NCBI GenBank assembly: GCA_900771975.1
Contig: CAAGPV010000035.1
Coordinates: 1-64,000 of the forward strand
Source of the DNA: an uncultured Prevotella sp.
GTDB taxonomy: Bacteria > Bacteroidota > Bacteroidia > Bacteroidales > Bacteroidaceae
Direction of reading: 5' to 3'
DNA: 64,000 nucleotides
The notes under the pieces are model-generated. The model was not told where the DNA came from, did no database searches, and saw nothing but the letters and a program-made list of their open reading frames with translations. A program made the translations under genes and the position numbers. Positions 34,932 to 44,340 of this stretch are shown one piece after another. Each line of letters begins with the position of its first letter. The first letter of the stretch is position 1.

Positions 34932-35408
34932 ATGGCAACTGCTCTTCACAACCTTTCGTCCTATGATTTGGATAAAGTTCCCGATGCTAGTAATATGTGT
35001 TTTGGCATCGTGGTGGCCGAGTGGAACAAAGAAATAACAGCAGCCCTGCTTGATGGAGCAGTCAACACTTTGGAAAAGCATGGAGCTCTTCCTGAAAATA
35101 TCCATGTAAAAACTGTTCCTGGTAGCTTCGAATTGGTATACGGTGCACACCAAATGACACTTAATGGCGGATATGATGCCATTATCATTTTAGGATGTGT
35201 CATAAAAGGTGAAACCCCACATTTTGACTATATTTGTCAAGGTGTAACTTATGGAATATCTCGATTAAATGCTACAAGCGAAATACCTGTTATCTATGGA
35301 CTTCTAACCACTTTCGATTTACAGCAAGCAAAAGACCGAAGTGGTGGTAAACTTGGAAATAAAGGAGATGAATGTGCTATTGACGCTATAAAAATGGCAA
35401 AATTTTAA
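34932..35408 (+). CDS. ribH: 6,7-dimethyl-8-ribityllumazine synthase
   Basis: 158 aa. Penultimate step of riboflavin synthesis: condenses the ribityl-amino-pyrimidine with 3,4-dihydroxybutanone-4-phosphate. Motifs: GIVVAEWNKEIT, VPGSFELVYGA, IILGCVIKGETPHFDYICQGVTYGI with the catalytic His, and PVIYGLLTTFDLQQAKDR. Other rib genes are absent from the window. No FMN riboswitch is seen upstream. A perfect terminator follows. Confidence 0.97.
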   Translation: MATALHNLSSYDLDKVPDASNMCFGIVVAEWNKEITAALLDGAVNTLEKHGALPENIHVKTVPGSFELVYGAHQMTLNGGYDAIIILGCVIKGETPHFDYICQGVTYGISRLNATSEIPVIYGLLTTFDLQQAKDRSGGKLGNKGDECAIDAIKMAKF

Positions 35409-35420
35409 AAAAATCTCAAT

Positions 35421-35468
35421 AAAAATATCCCACCAAGTATGGTTATAATTACTTGGTGGGATATTTTT
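35421..35468. terminator. Strong terminator after ribH
   Basis: 19-bp stem: 35421-35439 pairs with 35450-35468 (AAAAATATCCCACCAAGTA and its complement), 10-nt loop, T-run at the end. With A/T on both sides it also serves the convergent LysR gene. Confidence 0.9.
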
Positions 35469-35520
35469 TTATGAATACTTACAAAGTATTATCTCATTAC
35501 GATTTTCATAACAAGTTTCA

Positions 35521-36438
35521 CTAATTATTGCTTAGAATATCTTTCAGCGCTAAATTTGTAAGTATAGTCGTAGACTGGCAAAGCATTTTTATAAATTCTT
35601 GGGCCGAATGTTTAACATACGAGTCCTTAAGGATATGAATACATCCCTCCATTTCATTGTTGTCTGCCTCGATTGGCACCGCAACAACCCTATCCTTATT
35701 TATTACAGTTGATTCGGACAGAACAGCAACATAAGATGCACGGTGAAGAAGTTCCAAAATTATATTGACATTATTAACTTCCATCTTAATATGGAAATCA
35801 ATATCTTTACCAAATACAATTTTTTCAAATGCATTACGAGCTTGAAGCCCTCTTGTTGGCAACAACAAATCATAACAACTTAGTTCTGCAAGTCCAACTG
35901 ACTTTTTCCGAGACAATGGATGGTTTTCATTGACAATCGCCGCAAGTTTATTACTGAAAATAATGCGGCTATCAATATCTTTATCATTTTTCAAAGGTTT
36001 AAAGGCCAAAACAAAATCGAGTTCTCTTCTCTTGAGTTTGCCCATCAATTCTTCCATTGTCTGATAACAAATATTTAACTTTACACCTGGGTATGCTCTT
36101 AAAAATTCCACTACAGTCTCCGACATAACCGTACTGAATGAATAAGTTATTCCGATGTTCAATTCACCAGTTAGCATTTTTTTCAGATCCTCTATGTGGT
36201 CGAAACAAGAATCCGTTGCTATAACTGCTTTTTGGGCATAAGGCCGCAATTCTTTTCCAGCTTCTGTCAGATAGACCCCATGACTATTTCTTTCAAAAAG
36301 GGGGAGACCAATTTCTTGCTCTAAATGGCTTATTTGTTGCGAAAGGGTACTTTGGGTAATATATAACCTACGGCTTGCTTCCGAAAAATTTAACGCCTCG
36401 GCCACTTTTAAAAAATATTTTAATTGTCTTATTTCCAT
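35521..36438 (-). CDS. LysR-family transcriptional regulator
   Basis: 305 aa. N-terminal HTH: LKYFLKVAEALNFSEASRRLYITQSTLSQQISHLEQEIG. The substrate-binding domain follows (about 90-300): ELNIGITYSFSTVMSETVVEF, DFVLAFKP, with the hinge. No Cys pair of OxyR type is seen. The effector is unknown. It reads leftward 110 bp downstream of the ThrE gene and may form a unit with it and the AspT gene, though the gap leaves room for its own promoter. Confidence 0.94.
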   Translation of the reverse strand: MEIRQLKYFLKVAEALNFSEASRRLYITQSTLSQQISHLEQEIGLPLFERNSHGVYLTEAGKELRPYAQKAVIATDSCFDHIEDLKKMLTGELNIGITYSFSTVMSETVVEFLRAYPGVKLNICYQTMEELMGKLKRRELDFVLAFKPLKNDKDIDSRIIFSNKLAAIVNENHPLSRKKSVGLAELSCYDLLLPTRGLQARNAFEKIVFGKDIDFHIKMEVNNVNIILELLHRASYVAVLSESTVINKDRVVAVPIEADNNEMEGCIHILKDSYVKHSAQEFIKMLCQSTTILTNLALKDILSNN

Positions 36439-36548
36439 TACAATATTTTCTCTTCTACAATACGATTACAAAAATACAATATTATTGGCACACCTTTATA
36501 ATCTTCGCTTTACTTTTTATTATTAGGTCTTTCGATAGCAGCTATCGC

Positions 36549-37967
36549 CTATTCTTCTATATGGTTTGGGAAAATATATTCACCTCGAGCTTTACGTCGG
36601 GCTATCAGAAGATTATATAGCTTTAGCTTTCGCTTGGTTTCTAACATACGATGAATGAATATATTTGGGATTGCCACTCCTAAAGCAATACACAGAATCA
36701 CCATAGACGCCGTTATTGCATTATGCATAGCAATTGTTACTTCACCTACCACACCGTGCATATCTATAAAGGCAAATAACGCACGATACATTAAGACCCC
36801 TGGAACCATGGGTATTACACTTGGAATTGACAAACAATGATGAGGCGTATGAAACCAATGCATGGCCATTGTGGCCAACAAACTTGCAAATGTAGAACCA
36901 ACTAAAGAACCAATGGTCAGTCCTAAATCCAAGCCAATATTTCCCGTACTTGGTCCTAAGTTGACAAAATTTCGATTACAGATTGCTATAATTCCTCCAA
37001 TAGCCACAACGGGCAATAACTTACGGGGAAGATTAAAGATCGTAGAGAATCCCATTGCTGATATGGCTGCTGCTATGGCATACTCTATATAGCTATGGTG
37101 AGGAGTCATTGTTAAATCATGTACAAAATTATCTATACCACAAACCTTAATAGCTAATGCTATACCAAAAGCCATAGCAAGAACCATCATTAATGTATTA
37201 GTAGCACGCGTTATACCTATTTGTATATAGCCATCTAACATATCACTTACAAAATTTATAAGGGGCACTCCAGGTACAATAAACAAAGCGCATGCCAATA
37301 ACGGATGCCACGGAGTTGAAGAATGTAACCATTGAGGAAGAACAGAAGCAAGTCCAGAATTCAATGTCAAAAAAGAAGATAGCCATGCCAACAATGAGGA
37401 GACAAAAGCTGCAACTCCAATAGCAACATAAACATTACTTCCTTTAGCTCCTAAATACATTCTCAAACGAAAACCCAATATTGCAGCAATCGAAGCATAC
37501 AGAAACGCTATCCAATCACAACCGAATTGTATACAAAAACCACCACAAGCAAACCCTCCGGCAATAGCAACTTGCCATGGCGTATAGTTTCGCTTGGCAG
37601 AACGAATTTGATTTAGCTCTTTCTCGTATTGGTCCAATGAATAATCTCGCTTAATCGCTTTCCAAGACAGGCGGCTGATCCTTATAAGGGCCGTCATATC
37701 TATACCATGACGTACACAACGCTTAAATTTTGTAAAAGAATGTTCATCATCACTATAGTTTACCATTAAGATATTGAAATTCACATACAAATGCAAATTG
37801 TCTTCCATAAGACCCAAATAAGCGGCTGTTCGCTTTAGGTTACGCATAATACGGGCTGTATCTGCTGCACTTTCCATTAAGAGGCAACCCGTTTGAAGTA
37901 GCAAATCCAACTTACGATATAATACCTCCGTTGTTATTCCCGTTTTCCGTTCTTTCTCTTGTACCAT
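36549..37967 (-). CDS. ThrE-type threonine/serine exporter family
   Basis: 472 aa. A fused form of the two ThrE parts. The N-terminal DUF1212 domain (about 15-260) begins with a cytosolic helical segment (VLYRKLDLLLQTGCLLMESAADTARIM, RCVRHGIDMTAL) and has about five helices. The C-terminal DUF3815 domain (about 330-460) has VVAIGGIIAICNRNF, GSTFASLLATMAMHW and IPSVIPMVPGVLMYRALF. Family members export small hydroxy amino acids. Substrate not proven. 57 bp after the AspT gene on the same strand. Confidence 0.92.
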   Translation of the reverse strand: MVQEKERKTGITTEVLYRKLDLLLQTGCLLMESAADTARIMRNLKRTAAYLGLMEDNLHLYVNFNILMVNYSDDEHSFTKFKRCVRHGIDMTALIRISRLSWKAIKRDYSLDQYEKELNQIRSAKRNYTPWQVAIAGGFACGGFCIQFGCDWIAFLYASIAAILGFRLRMYLGAKGSNVYVAIGVAAFVSSLLAWLSSFLTLNSGLASVLPQWLHSSTPWHPLLACALFIVPGVPLINFVSDMLDGYIQIGITRATNTLMMVLAMAFGIALAIKVCGIDNFVHDLTMTPHHSYIEYAIAAAISAMGFSTIFNLPRKLLPVVAIGGIIAICNRNFVNLGPSTGNIGLDLGLTIGSLVGSTFASLLATMAMHWFHTPHHCLSIPSVIPMVPGVLMYRALFAFIDMHGVVGEVTIAMHNAITASMVILCIALGVAIPNIFIHRMLETKRKLKLYNLLIARRKARGEYIFPNHIEE

Positions 37968-38024
37968 AAATTAATAAATTGTCATTTCATCTATTATTAT
38001 ATACAAACCATTCTATCTTTTAAC

Positions 38025-39713
38025 TTAGCCAAAAACAAAGATCATAATTTGAATTACAATAATACGTAAAAACATTGCAAACGGATAGACTGTAGAATAT
38101 CCCACAGTAGGCGAATCGCTTTCTGTCATATCATTTGCATACGCCAATGCAGGGGGATTAGTATTTGCACCGGCAAGAACACCCATCAAAGTAAAATAAT
38201 TGATATGAAAAACAAAACGGCCTATTAATCCACCAACCAAAACAGGCAACATGGTTATGATTAATCCATAGAGCACCCAATACAACCCCGATTGGGTTGC
38301 AACAGTTTCCACAAAATCTTTACCTGTTCCCAAACCAACACAAGCCAAAAAAATGCAAAGTCCCAATTCCCTAACCATCAAGTTGGCGCTAATTGTATTG
38401 TAAGTGACCAAATTATATTTAGGGCCAAAATACCCTATAAGAATTGCAATTATTAAAGGTCCACCTGTTAATCCTAATCGTAAACTTTCAGAAATACCCG
38501 GTAGTGAAAATGGAATATTAGCAAGAATACAACCCAAAACAATTCCAAGAAAAATGGGAATAAGGTTAGGTACATTAAGACGACGCATAGAATTACCAAG
38601 AACTTTCTCTGTATGGGATATCGCCAATTCAGAACCGACAACAGTAACTCTATCCCCCATCTGTAATTTTAATTGAGGCGTTGCAACCAAATCTACGCCC
38701 GACCGGTTTACGCGCGTTATATTGGCGCCAAAAGAACTACGTATTTTCAGCTGCTCTATTGATTTACCGTTAATGCTATCTTTAGTAATAAGTATACGGC
38801 GAGTAATTAATTCATTGCTAAACTGATTCCAATCCATTTCCACCGGTGTTCCCAAAAGGGCACATATCGGATCCTGGTCAGAAGGGTGAGCAACTATCAA
38901 AACTACATCACCCATACTTAGCTGGGTCTTCCCTCTTACAACTTCATGATGGTTATCGCTATTAGGTCTACATATTTGAGATATCATAAAATCACGTTTT
39001 AGAACATCTCTTATTTGTTTAACTGTACAACCCGATATCATTTTATTACTAATCTTTACAGAGAATGTATTCAAGGTTACATCCTCTAACAGGCCTCTTC
39101 CCCGAACAGCAGCTTTATCTTCTTGCTTTTTGTTTATTTGAAGTAAATATCTTAATATCAAAAAAGAAAAGATAACACCTAAAACACCCATTGGATAAGT
39201 AACTGCATACCCTGTTGCTATTGTAGGGGCATCAATATGCCGTAAATCGCTATATGCCTGTTGTGCAGCACCCAGTCCAGGAGTATTTGTTACCGAGCCT
39301 GACAATATACCAGCTATTGTTGTAATTGGAGTATCTGTAAACGTATAAACTATTAAGGCTGTTGCGGCACCCAATAGTACAACTATGGCGACCAAGAGAT
39401 TTAATTTTCGTCCACCATTTCTAAAAGAAGAAAAAAAGCCTGGACCAACTTCCAAACCTATTGAATATACAAATAAAATCAATCCAAATTCTTTTAGAAA
39501 GTGTAATAGATGTTCGTCTAAACTAAAACAGAAATGGCCAAAAATCAAACCCGCAAACAGTATCCACGCCAAACCTAACGAAACGCCCTTTACATGTAAC
39601 TTACCAAGACACAATCCTATTGTTATCACCAATGACAGTATCATTACTGAATGGGCAACACCACCGCCCCACAATTCGGGAAAACCACAAAAAAGATTTT
39701 TTAATATTTCCAT
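38025..39713 (-). CDS. AspT/YidE/YbjL-type antiporter with two TrkA_C domains
   Basis: 562 aa. Two five-helix 'AspT/YidE/YbjL antiporter duplication' halves (about 15-180 and 390-560) flank a soluble middle with two RCK_C/TrkA_C domains (about 205-290 and 295-375). Repeated Gly-rich motifs GLGAAQQAYSDL, TGYAVTYPMGV and, in the second half, GANTNPPALAYANDM, VGYSTVYPFAMF. Characterised relatives exchange aspartate and alanine; for most YidE-type members the substrate is unknown. First gene of a leftward run with ThrE and LysR. Confidence 0.94.
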   Translation of the reverse strand: MEILKNLFCGFPELWGGGVAHSVMILSLVITIGLCLGKLHVKGVSLGLAWILFAGLIFGHFCFSLDEHLLHFLKEFGLILFVYSIGLEVGPGFFSSFRNGGRKLNLLVAIVVLLGAATALIVYTFTDTPITTIAGILSGSVTNTPGLGAAQQAYSDLRHIDAPTIATGYAVTYPMGVLGVIFSFLILRYLLQINKKQEDKAAVRGRGLLEDVTLNTFSVKISNKMISGCTVKQIRDVLKRDFMISQICRPNSDNHHEVVRGKTQLSMGDVVLIVAHPSDQDPICALLGTPVEMDWNQFSNELITRRILITKDSINGKSIEQLKIRSSFGANITRVNRSGVDLVATPQLKLQMGDRVTVVGSELAISHTEKVLGNSMRRLNVPNLIPIFLGIVLGCILANIPFSLPGISESLRLGLTGGPLIIAILIGYFGPKYNLVTYNTISANLMVRELGLCIFLACVGLGTGKDFVETVATQSGLYWVLYGLIITMLPVLVGGLIGRFVFHINYFTLMGVLAGANTNPPALAYANDMTESDSPTVGYSTVYPFAMFLRIIVIQIMIFVFG

Positions 39714-39952
39714 ACACCTTATTTATTTTAAATGCGCTGCAAAGGTATTGGTTTTTACGAACGACATAAAACGTTTGTTTGTGATAAACGTAATAACAGC
39801 CATAGGCAATTTCTTTAAACAAAACCAATATGCCTACTTTTTTCATAAAAAAGCTTCTTATCTGTGTGTTTCCAACAAAAGTAAATTAGCAATAATTGTT
39901 CAATGTCAAATAGAAAATCTAATAAAACAAATGATTATCTATTTTTTTTTGG
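39714..39952. other. Divergent intergenic region
   Basis: Gap between the antiporter and serS. On the minus strand TACCTTTG (39747-39740) fits a -7 box for the antiporter gene. Dyads ACGTTT/AAACGT (near 39771) and TAGGCA/TGCCTA (near 39803 and 39832) are weak. No T-box or other riboswitch is recognised ahead of serS. Confidence 0.45.
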
Positions 39953-39960
39953 TAACTTTG
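39953..39960 (+). promoter_or_regulatory. Promoter -7 box of serS
   Basis: TAACTTTG, 41 bp before the ATG at 40002. No TTTG at the usual -33 distance. Confidence 0.55.
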
Positions 39961-40001
39961 CTAAAAATTATATACATTCAACATATTAAAGTTTAAACGT
40001 T

Positions 40002-41291
40002 ATGCTTACATTAAAGCTAATCAGCGAAGAGACAGAGCGTGTTATCAAGGGTCTTGAAAAGAAACACTTTGAAGGAGCTCGCGAAGCCGTAGAAAAAGTG
40101 TTAGAATATGACAAGTTACGTCGCGAATCCCAACAGAAACTTGACGCAAACAAACAACAGCAGAACTTATTGTCCAAGCAAATTGGCGCATTGATGAAAG
40201 AGGGGAAAAAAGAAGAAGCTTGTTCCATTAAAGAAAAGGTAGCCGAACTAAAATCCTCAGATAAAGCAATCGAGGAAATTATGGAGAAAGCGCAACAAGA
40301 TATGACTTCTGTTCTTCTTACAATTCCAAATATTCCCAATGAGAATGTACCGGAAGGAAAAGATGCCAATGATAATGTTGTCGTTAGAGAAGGTGGGATT
40401 AAGCCAAACCTTCCAGAAGATGCACTTTGCCACTGGGATTTGCTTAAGAAATATAATCTTGTAGATTTTGATTTAGGAGTTAAAATAACGGGTGCCGGCT
40501 TTCCTGTTTATGTTGGAAAAATGGCGCGCTTTCAACGGGCTTTAGAGGCATTTTTCTTGGAAGAGGCTCGCAAAAGCGGTTATTTAGAAATCCAACCTCC
40601 TTACGTGGTTAATCAAGCATCAGGACTTGGAACAGGACAACTTCCTGACAAAGAAGGACAAATGTACCATGCAAATCTTGATGACCTATATCTAATACCA
40701 ACCGCAGAAGTTCCCGTTACAAACATATTTAGAGATGTCATTCTTGACGAAAAGGACCTCCCTATTAAAAGATGTGCATATTCAGCATGTTTTCGGCGTG
40801 AAGCTGGGTCTTACGGAAAAGATGTACGTGGTCTTAACCGTTTGCATCAATTCGACAAAGTTGAAATTGTTAGAATAGACACTCCACAACATTCCTATGA
40901 GTCGCTCAAGGAAATGTTAACCCATGTAGAAGGACTTCTTCAGAAATTAGAGTTGCCATATCACATATTAAGGCTTTGTGGAGGAGACATGAGTTTTACT
41001 TCTTCTATTTGTTATGACTTTGAAACTTGGAGTGCAGCCCAAAAGCGTTGGTTAGAGGTTAGCTCTGTTTCTAACTTTGAAAGCTATCAAGCAAACCGCT
41101 TGCATTGTCGCTATCGCCATGCAGAAGACAAAAAAATTGAACTGTGCCACACTCTAAATGGTTCAGCACTCGCACTCCCCCGAATAGTTGCTACCATTAT
41201 TGAAAACAACCAAACCCCAGAAGGAATACGAGTTCCAAAAGTACTTGTGCCCTATTGTGGATTCGAGATGCTTGACGACAAAAATTTTTAA
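40002..41291 (+). CDS. serS: Seryl-tRNA synthetase
   Basis: 429 aa, normal length. The N-terminal coiled-coil arm (about 30-105: RRESQQKLDANKQQQNLLSKQIGALMKEGKKEEA) binds the long tRNA-Ser arm. Class II catalytic core with motif 2 CFRREAGSYGKDVRGLNRLHQFDKVE and motif 3 NGSALALPRIVATIIENNQ; TAEVPVTN precedes motif 2. Monocistronic: terminator just after, own promoter ahead. Confidence 0.97.
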   Translation: MLTLKLISEETERVIKGLEKKHFEGAREAVEKVLEYDKLRRESQQKLDANKQQQNLLSKQIGALMKEGKKEEACSIKEKVAELKSSDKAIEEIMEKAQQDMTSVLLTIPNIPNENVPEGKDANDNVVVREGGIKPNLPEDALCHWDLLKKYNLVDFDLGVKITGAGFPVYVGKMARFQRALEAFFLEEARKSGYLEIQPPYVVNQASGLGTGQLPDKEGQMYHANLDDLYLIPTAEVPVTNIFRDVILDEKDLPIKRCAYSACFRREAGSYGKDVRGLNRLHQFDKVEIVRIDTPQHSYESLKEMLTHVEGLLQKLELPYHILRLCGGDMSFTSSICYDFETWSAAQKRWLEVSSVSNFESYQANRLHCRYRHAEDKKIELCHTLNGSALALPRIVATIIENNQTPEGIRVPKVLVPYCGFEMLDDKNF

Positions 41292-41300
41292 GACATCAAA

Positions 41301-41331
41301 GAAAGCATTAAGTGAATGGCTTAATGCTTTC
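41301..41331 (+). terminator. Terminator of serS
   Basis: GAAAGCATTAAG (41301-41312) pairs perfectly with CTTAATGCTTTC (41320-41331), loop 7 nt, followed by TTCTTTT. Confidence 0.85.
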
Positions 41332-41398
41332 TTCTTTTAAAGCCTGTTATTCCTTATTCTACCCTATTACTATCACAATTCTACTAATCATAGAGAAC

Positions 41399-43774
41399 AT
41401 GAACAAGATTATCAACAAAACACAATTTTCAGAAAAAGTTTTCTGCTTGGAAGTAGAGGCTCCTTTAATCGCAAAAAGTTGTCGCCCAGGAAATTTTATA
41501 ATAATTCGCGTAGACACAAATAGTGAGCGCGTACCTTACACGATCGCAAAATCTGATGCAGAAAAAGGCACACTCACACTTGTGATACAAGAGGTTGGTC
41601 TATCCTCTATAAAACTCTGTTCTTTGAATGTTGGAGACTCAATTCTTGACATTGTTGGCCCTTTAGGCACTCCATCACACATAGAAAACTACGGAACTGT
41701 GATATGCGCTGGTGGAGGTATTGGGATTGCGGCCATACTTCCCATTCTTACCGCTTTGAAACAAGCGGGAAACAAAGTTATTTCTATTCTTGCCGGCCGT
41801 ACAAAAGAACTTGTTATAATGATAGATGATGTCAGAAAATACTCTGACGAAGTGGTCATCATGACCGATGATGGGTCTTTAGGTGAGAAGGGCGTTATTA
41901 CGCTTGGAATGGAACAAATTATAGAACAAGAGCACATTGACCACATTCTTGCCATTGGGCCTCCAATTATGATGAAATTTTGCTCTCTTACAGCAAAAAA
42001 GCATAACATTCCAAACACAGTTTCTCTAAATACCATCATGGTGGATGGCACAGGAATGTGTGGAGCATGCAGATTAACAATTGGAGGAAAAACAAAATTT
42101 GTTTGCATTGATGGCCCTGAATTTAATGGTGACCTTGTTGATTGGGATGAAATGTTCAAAAGAATGGCAACCTTTAAAGATGTCGAGCGAAACGAAATGG
42201 AACATTTTGACGAGCACATCTCCACTAAGTATGCGACAATTCATTCTTGCTCAACTACGGTTACTACCAATAATCATAAATTTGAATTACTTCCTGACAC
42301 TACTACAAGTCTAACAGACAGAAACGCAGAATGGAGAGTCGCTCTAAGAAAAGAACATAAGCCTAAAGAGCGAAGAGCCATAGAACGCACAAAAATGCCA
42401 GAGTTATCGCCTGAATATCGAATAACGACCAGAACAGAAGAAGTAAACAAAGGATTGACAGAACCTATGGCTCTTCTTGAAGCACAAAGATGTTTAGACT
42501 GTGCAAATCCTTCTTGTGTTGAAGGATGCCCAGTAAACATAAACATTCCTTCATTCATAAAGAATATTGAACGAGGTGATTATTTTTCAGCTGCAAAAGT
42601 TTTAAAACAAACTTCAGCTTTACCAGCAGTATGTGGGCGTGTATGTCCACAAGAAAAACAATGTGAGAGCCGTTGTATCCATTTAAAGATGAAGGAACCG
42701 GCTGTTGCCATCGGATACTTAGAGCGCTTTGCTGCAGACTATGAACGAGAACATGGCAGTAACACACCAATTTCAACAATACAAAAAAATAACCTGAAAA
42801 TAGCCGTTGTCGGATCTGGCCCTTCTGGTTTAAGTTTCGCTGGATGTATGGCTCAACAAGGATTTGACGTTTATGTATTTGAAGCTTTACATGAAATTGG
42901 TGGGGTCTTAAAATATGGTATACCGGAATTTAGATTGCCCAATAAAATTGTTGATGCAGAAATAAGAAACTTACAAATTCTTGGTGTACATTTTCAAAAA
43001 GATTGTATCGTTGGAAAAACCATTAGTGTAGACGAATTGGAACAAAAAGGATTTAAAGGAATCTTTATCGGATCTGGAGCGGGATTACCTAATTTCATGG
43101 GAATTCCAGGAGAAAACCTCATAAATGTTATGAGCTCCAACGAATATCTGACACGCATCAATTTAATGGATGCCGCAGACCCCAAAACGGATACACCTAT
43201 AAATATTGGTAAACATGTTCTTGTTGTCGGTGGGGGTAATACCGCTATGGATTCCTGCCGAACAGCGCGTCGCTTAGGTGCTGATGTAACAATCGTATAT
43301 AGAAGAAGTGAAGTTGAAATGCCAGCAAGGGCTGAAGAAATTAAACATGCCAAAGAAGAAGGTATACATTTTCTCACTCTTCACAATCCCCAAAAGTATC
43401 TCGCCGATGAGCAAGGAAAGGTTTGCGGCGCCATACTTGATGTTATGCAGTTGGGAGAACCAGATGAAAGTGGTAGAAGGCGTCCGGAAAGTACAGGAAA
43501 GACTGTAAATATAAAATGCGATCAAGTTATAGTTGCCGTTGGGGTTAGCCCTAATCCTCTTGTCCCCAAATCTATAAAAAATCTTACTCTTGGACGTAAA
43601 GATACTATTGTCGTAAATGACAAAATGGAATCGAGTCATCCAATGATATATGCTGGAGGAGATATTGTTAGAGGTGGGGCTACCGTGATTCTTGCTATGG
43701 GAGATGGCAGAAAAGCTGCACAAAATATGGCTAAACGCATATTGGGTGAAGATATGAATTCTTCATGCAATTAA
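41399..43774 (+). CDS. Fused NfnA-NfnB-type NAD(P)H oxidoreductase / glutamate-synthase-like protein
   Basis: 791 aa from the ATG at 41399. The longer frame from 41312 starts inside the serS terminator, so it is rejected. Residues 1-280 form a ferredoxin-reductase-like FAD/NAD domain of PyrK/NfnA type with GTGMCGACRLTIGG; C221, C224 and C236 are likely [2Fe-2S] ligands. Residues 300-790 form the glutamate synthase small-subunit/NfnB type. These have CLDCANPSCVEGCPVNINI and CGRVCPQEKQCESRC for two [4Fe-4S] clusters, VVGSGPSGLSFAG for FAD and VVGGGNTAMDSCRTARRLG for NADPH. In two-subunit Nfn this couples NADH, NADPH and ferredoxin by electron bifurcation. Whether the fusion does so is inferred. 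Confidence 0.94.
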   Translation: MNKIINKTQFSEKVFCLEVEAPLIAKSCRPGNFIIIRVDTNSERVPYTIAKSDAEKGTLTLVIQEVGLSSIKLCSLNVGDSILDIVGPLGTPSHIENYGTVICAGGGIGIAAILPILTALKQAGNKVISILAGRTKELVIMIDDVRKYSDEVVIMTDDGSLGEKGVITLGMEQIIEQEHIDHILAIGPPIMMKFCSLTAKKHNIPNTVSLNTIMVDGTGMCGACRLTIGGKTKFVCIDGPEFNGDLVDWDEMFKRMATFKDVERNEMEHFDEHISTKYATIHSCSTTVTTNNHKFELLPDTTTSLTDRNAEWRVALRKEHKPKERRAIERTKMPELSPEYRITTRTEEVNKGLTEPMALLEAQRCLDCANPSCVEGCPVNINIPSFIKNIERGDYFSAAKVLKQTSALPAVCGRVCPQEKQCESRCIHLKMKEPAVAIGYLERFAADYEREHGSNTPISTIQKNNLKIAVVGSGPSGLSFAGCMAQQGFDVYVFEALHEIGGVLKYGIPEFRLPNKIVDAEIRNLQILGVHFQKDCIVGKTISVDELEQKGFKGIFIGSGAGLPNFMGIPGENLINVMSSNEYLTRINLMDAADPKTDTPINIGKHVLVVGGGNTAMDSCRTARRLGADVTIVYRRSEVEMPARAEEIKHAKEEGIHFLTLHNPQKYLADEQGKVCGAILDVMQLGEPDESGRRRPESTGKTVNIKCDQVIVAVGVSPNPLVPKSIKNLTLGRKDTIVVNDKMESSHPMIYAGGDIVRGGATVILAMGDGRKAAQNMAKRILGEDMNSSCN

Positions 43775-43901
43775 TATTCTATAAATGTTTTTGCGGCTAT
43801 TAATGGGTAAAGATACAGAAAATACTTTACATCCTATTTGTCGCAAAAACATTTACCAATTGCTTTATTATGAATTCTCTAAGAAATTATCTGTGAAAAA
43901 T

Positions 43902-43932
43902 TTTGCAGATATAGATAATTGTTGTACCTTTG
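43902..43932 (+). promoter_or_regulatory. Promoter of tRNA-Pro
   Basis: TTTG (43902-43905), 19-bp spacer, TACCTTTG (43925-43932), 26 bp before the tRNA. Full consensus. Confidence 0.75.
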
Positions 43933-43958
43933 CATCGTTCTTAAAGGAAACACTCATT

Positions 43959-44032
43959 CGGGGTGTAGCGCAGCCCGGTAGCGCTCCTGGTTTGGGACCA
44001 GGTGGTCGCAGGTTCGAATCCTGTCGCCCCGA
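43959..44032 (+). tRNA. tRNA-Pro (anticodon UGG)
   Basis: 74-nt cloverleaf. Acceptor stem CGGGGTG/CGCCCCG with a single G-T wobble, D-arm with AGCGCAGCCCGGTAGCGCT, anticodon stem CCTGG/CCAGG with loop TTTGGGA (anticodon TGG, 43993-43995), and T-arm CAGG-TTCGAAT-CCTG. The CCA end is not encoded. Own promoter upstream and terminator downstream; not part of a tRNA cluster in this window. Confidence 0.97.
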
Positions 44033-44044
44033 CTTTTTTAATGT

Positions 44045-44083
44045 AAATCTCTTTATATGAAATTCATATAAAGAGATTTTTTT
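44045..44083 (+). terminator. Terminator of tRNA-Pro
   Basis: Near-perfect palindrome: AAATCTCTTTATATGA pairs with its complement (44045-44060 with 44064-44079), very short loop, then a T-run to about 44083. Confidence 0.85.
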
Positions 44084-44282
44084 ATTTGAGACAATTACTT
44101 GAAACTTCTTAGCTTATATTTATACTCTATTTTTTTCAATACAATTAAGTAAAGTGATTTTTTTGTGAACTAACAATATTTATCCTTTTAAATAAAAGAC
44201 TATCACTATTTCAAAAGGTAAGACTTAAAAGGTATTTTATGGCAATTAAATGCTCATAAAATAGCGTCCACAACTATAACAA
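44084..44282. other. Intergenic region, nothing recognised
   Basis: About 200 bp of very A/T-rich DNA between the tRNA terminator and the terminator of the next gene. I see no reading frame with a product and no stable hairpin. Confidence 0.5.
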
Positions 44283-44313
44283 AAAAGGAGGAAAGTAGAT
44301 CTTTCCTCCTTTT
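44283..44313. terminator. Terminator of the serine palmitoyltransferase gene
   Basis: AAAAGGAGGAAAG (44283-44295) pairs perfectly with CTTTCCTCCTTTT (44301-44313), 5-nt loop. Read on the minus strand it lies 28 bp after the stop of the gene at 44341. Confidence 0.85.
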
Positions 44314-44340
44314 GTTTGGTTATAATATTATTATTTACCT

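Noticed and set aside
34932..34950. FMN riboswitch ahead of ribH
   Set aside because: ribH follows the TPR gene by 3 bp and no conserved FMN-aptamer sequence is visible upstream of the operon.
39385..39996. 203-codon open frame opposite the antiporter start
   Set aside because: Most of it is antisense to the antiporter gene, and the rest covers its promoter and the serS promoter region.
41312..41398. Upstream start of the Nfn fusion
   Set aside because: It lies inside the serS terminator hairpin and adds residues not seen in the NfnA family.
43785..44060. 91-codon open frame across the tRNA
   Set aside because: It runs through the whole tRNA-Pro gene and its promoter.
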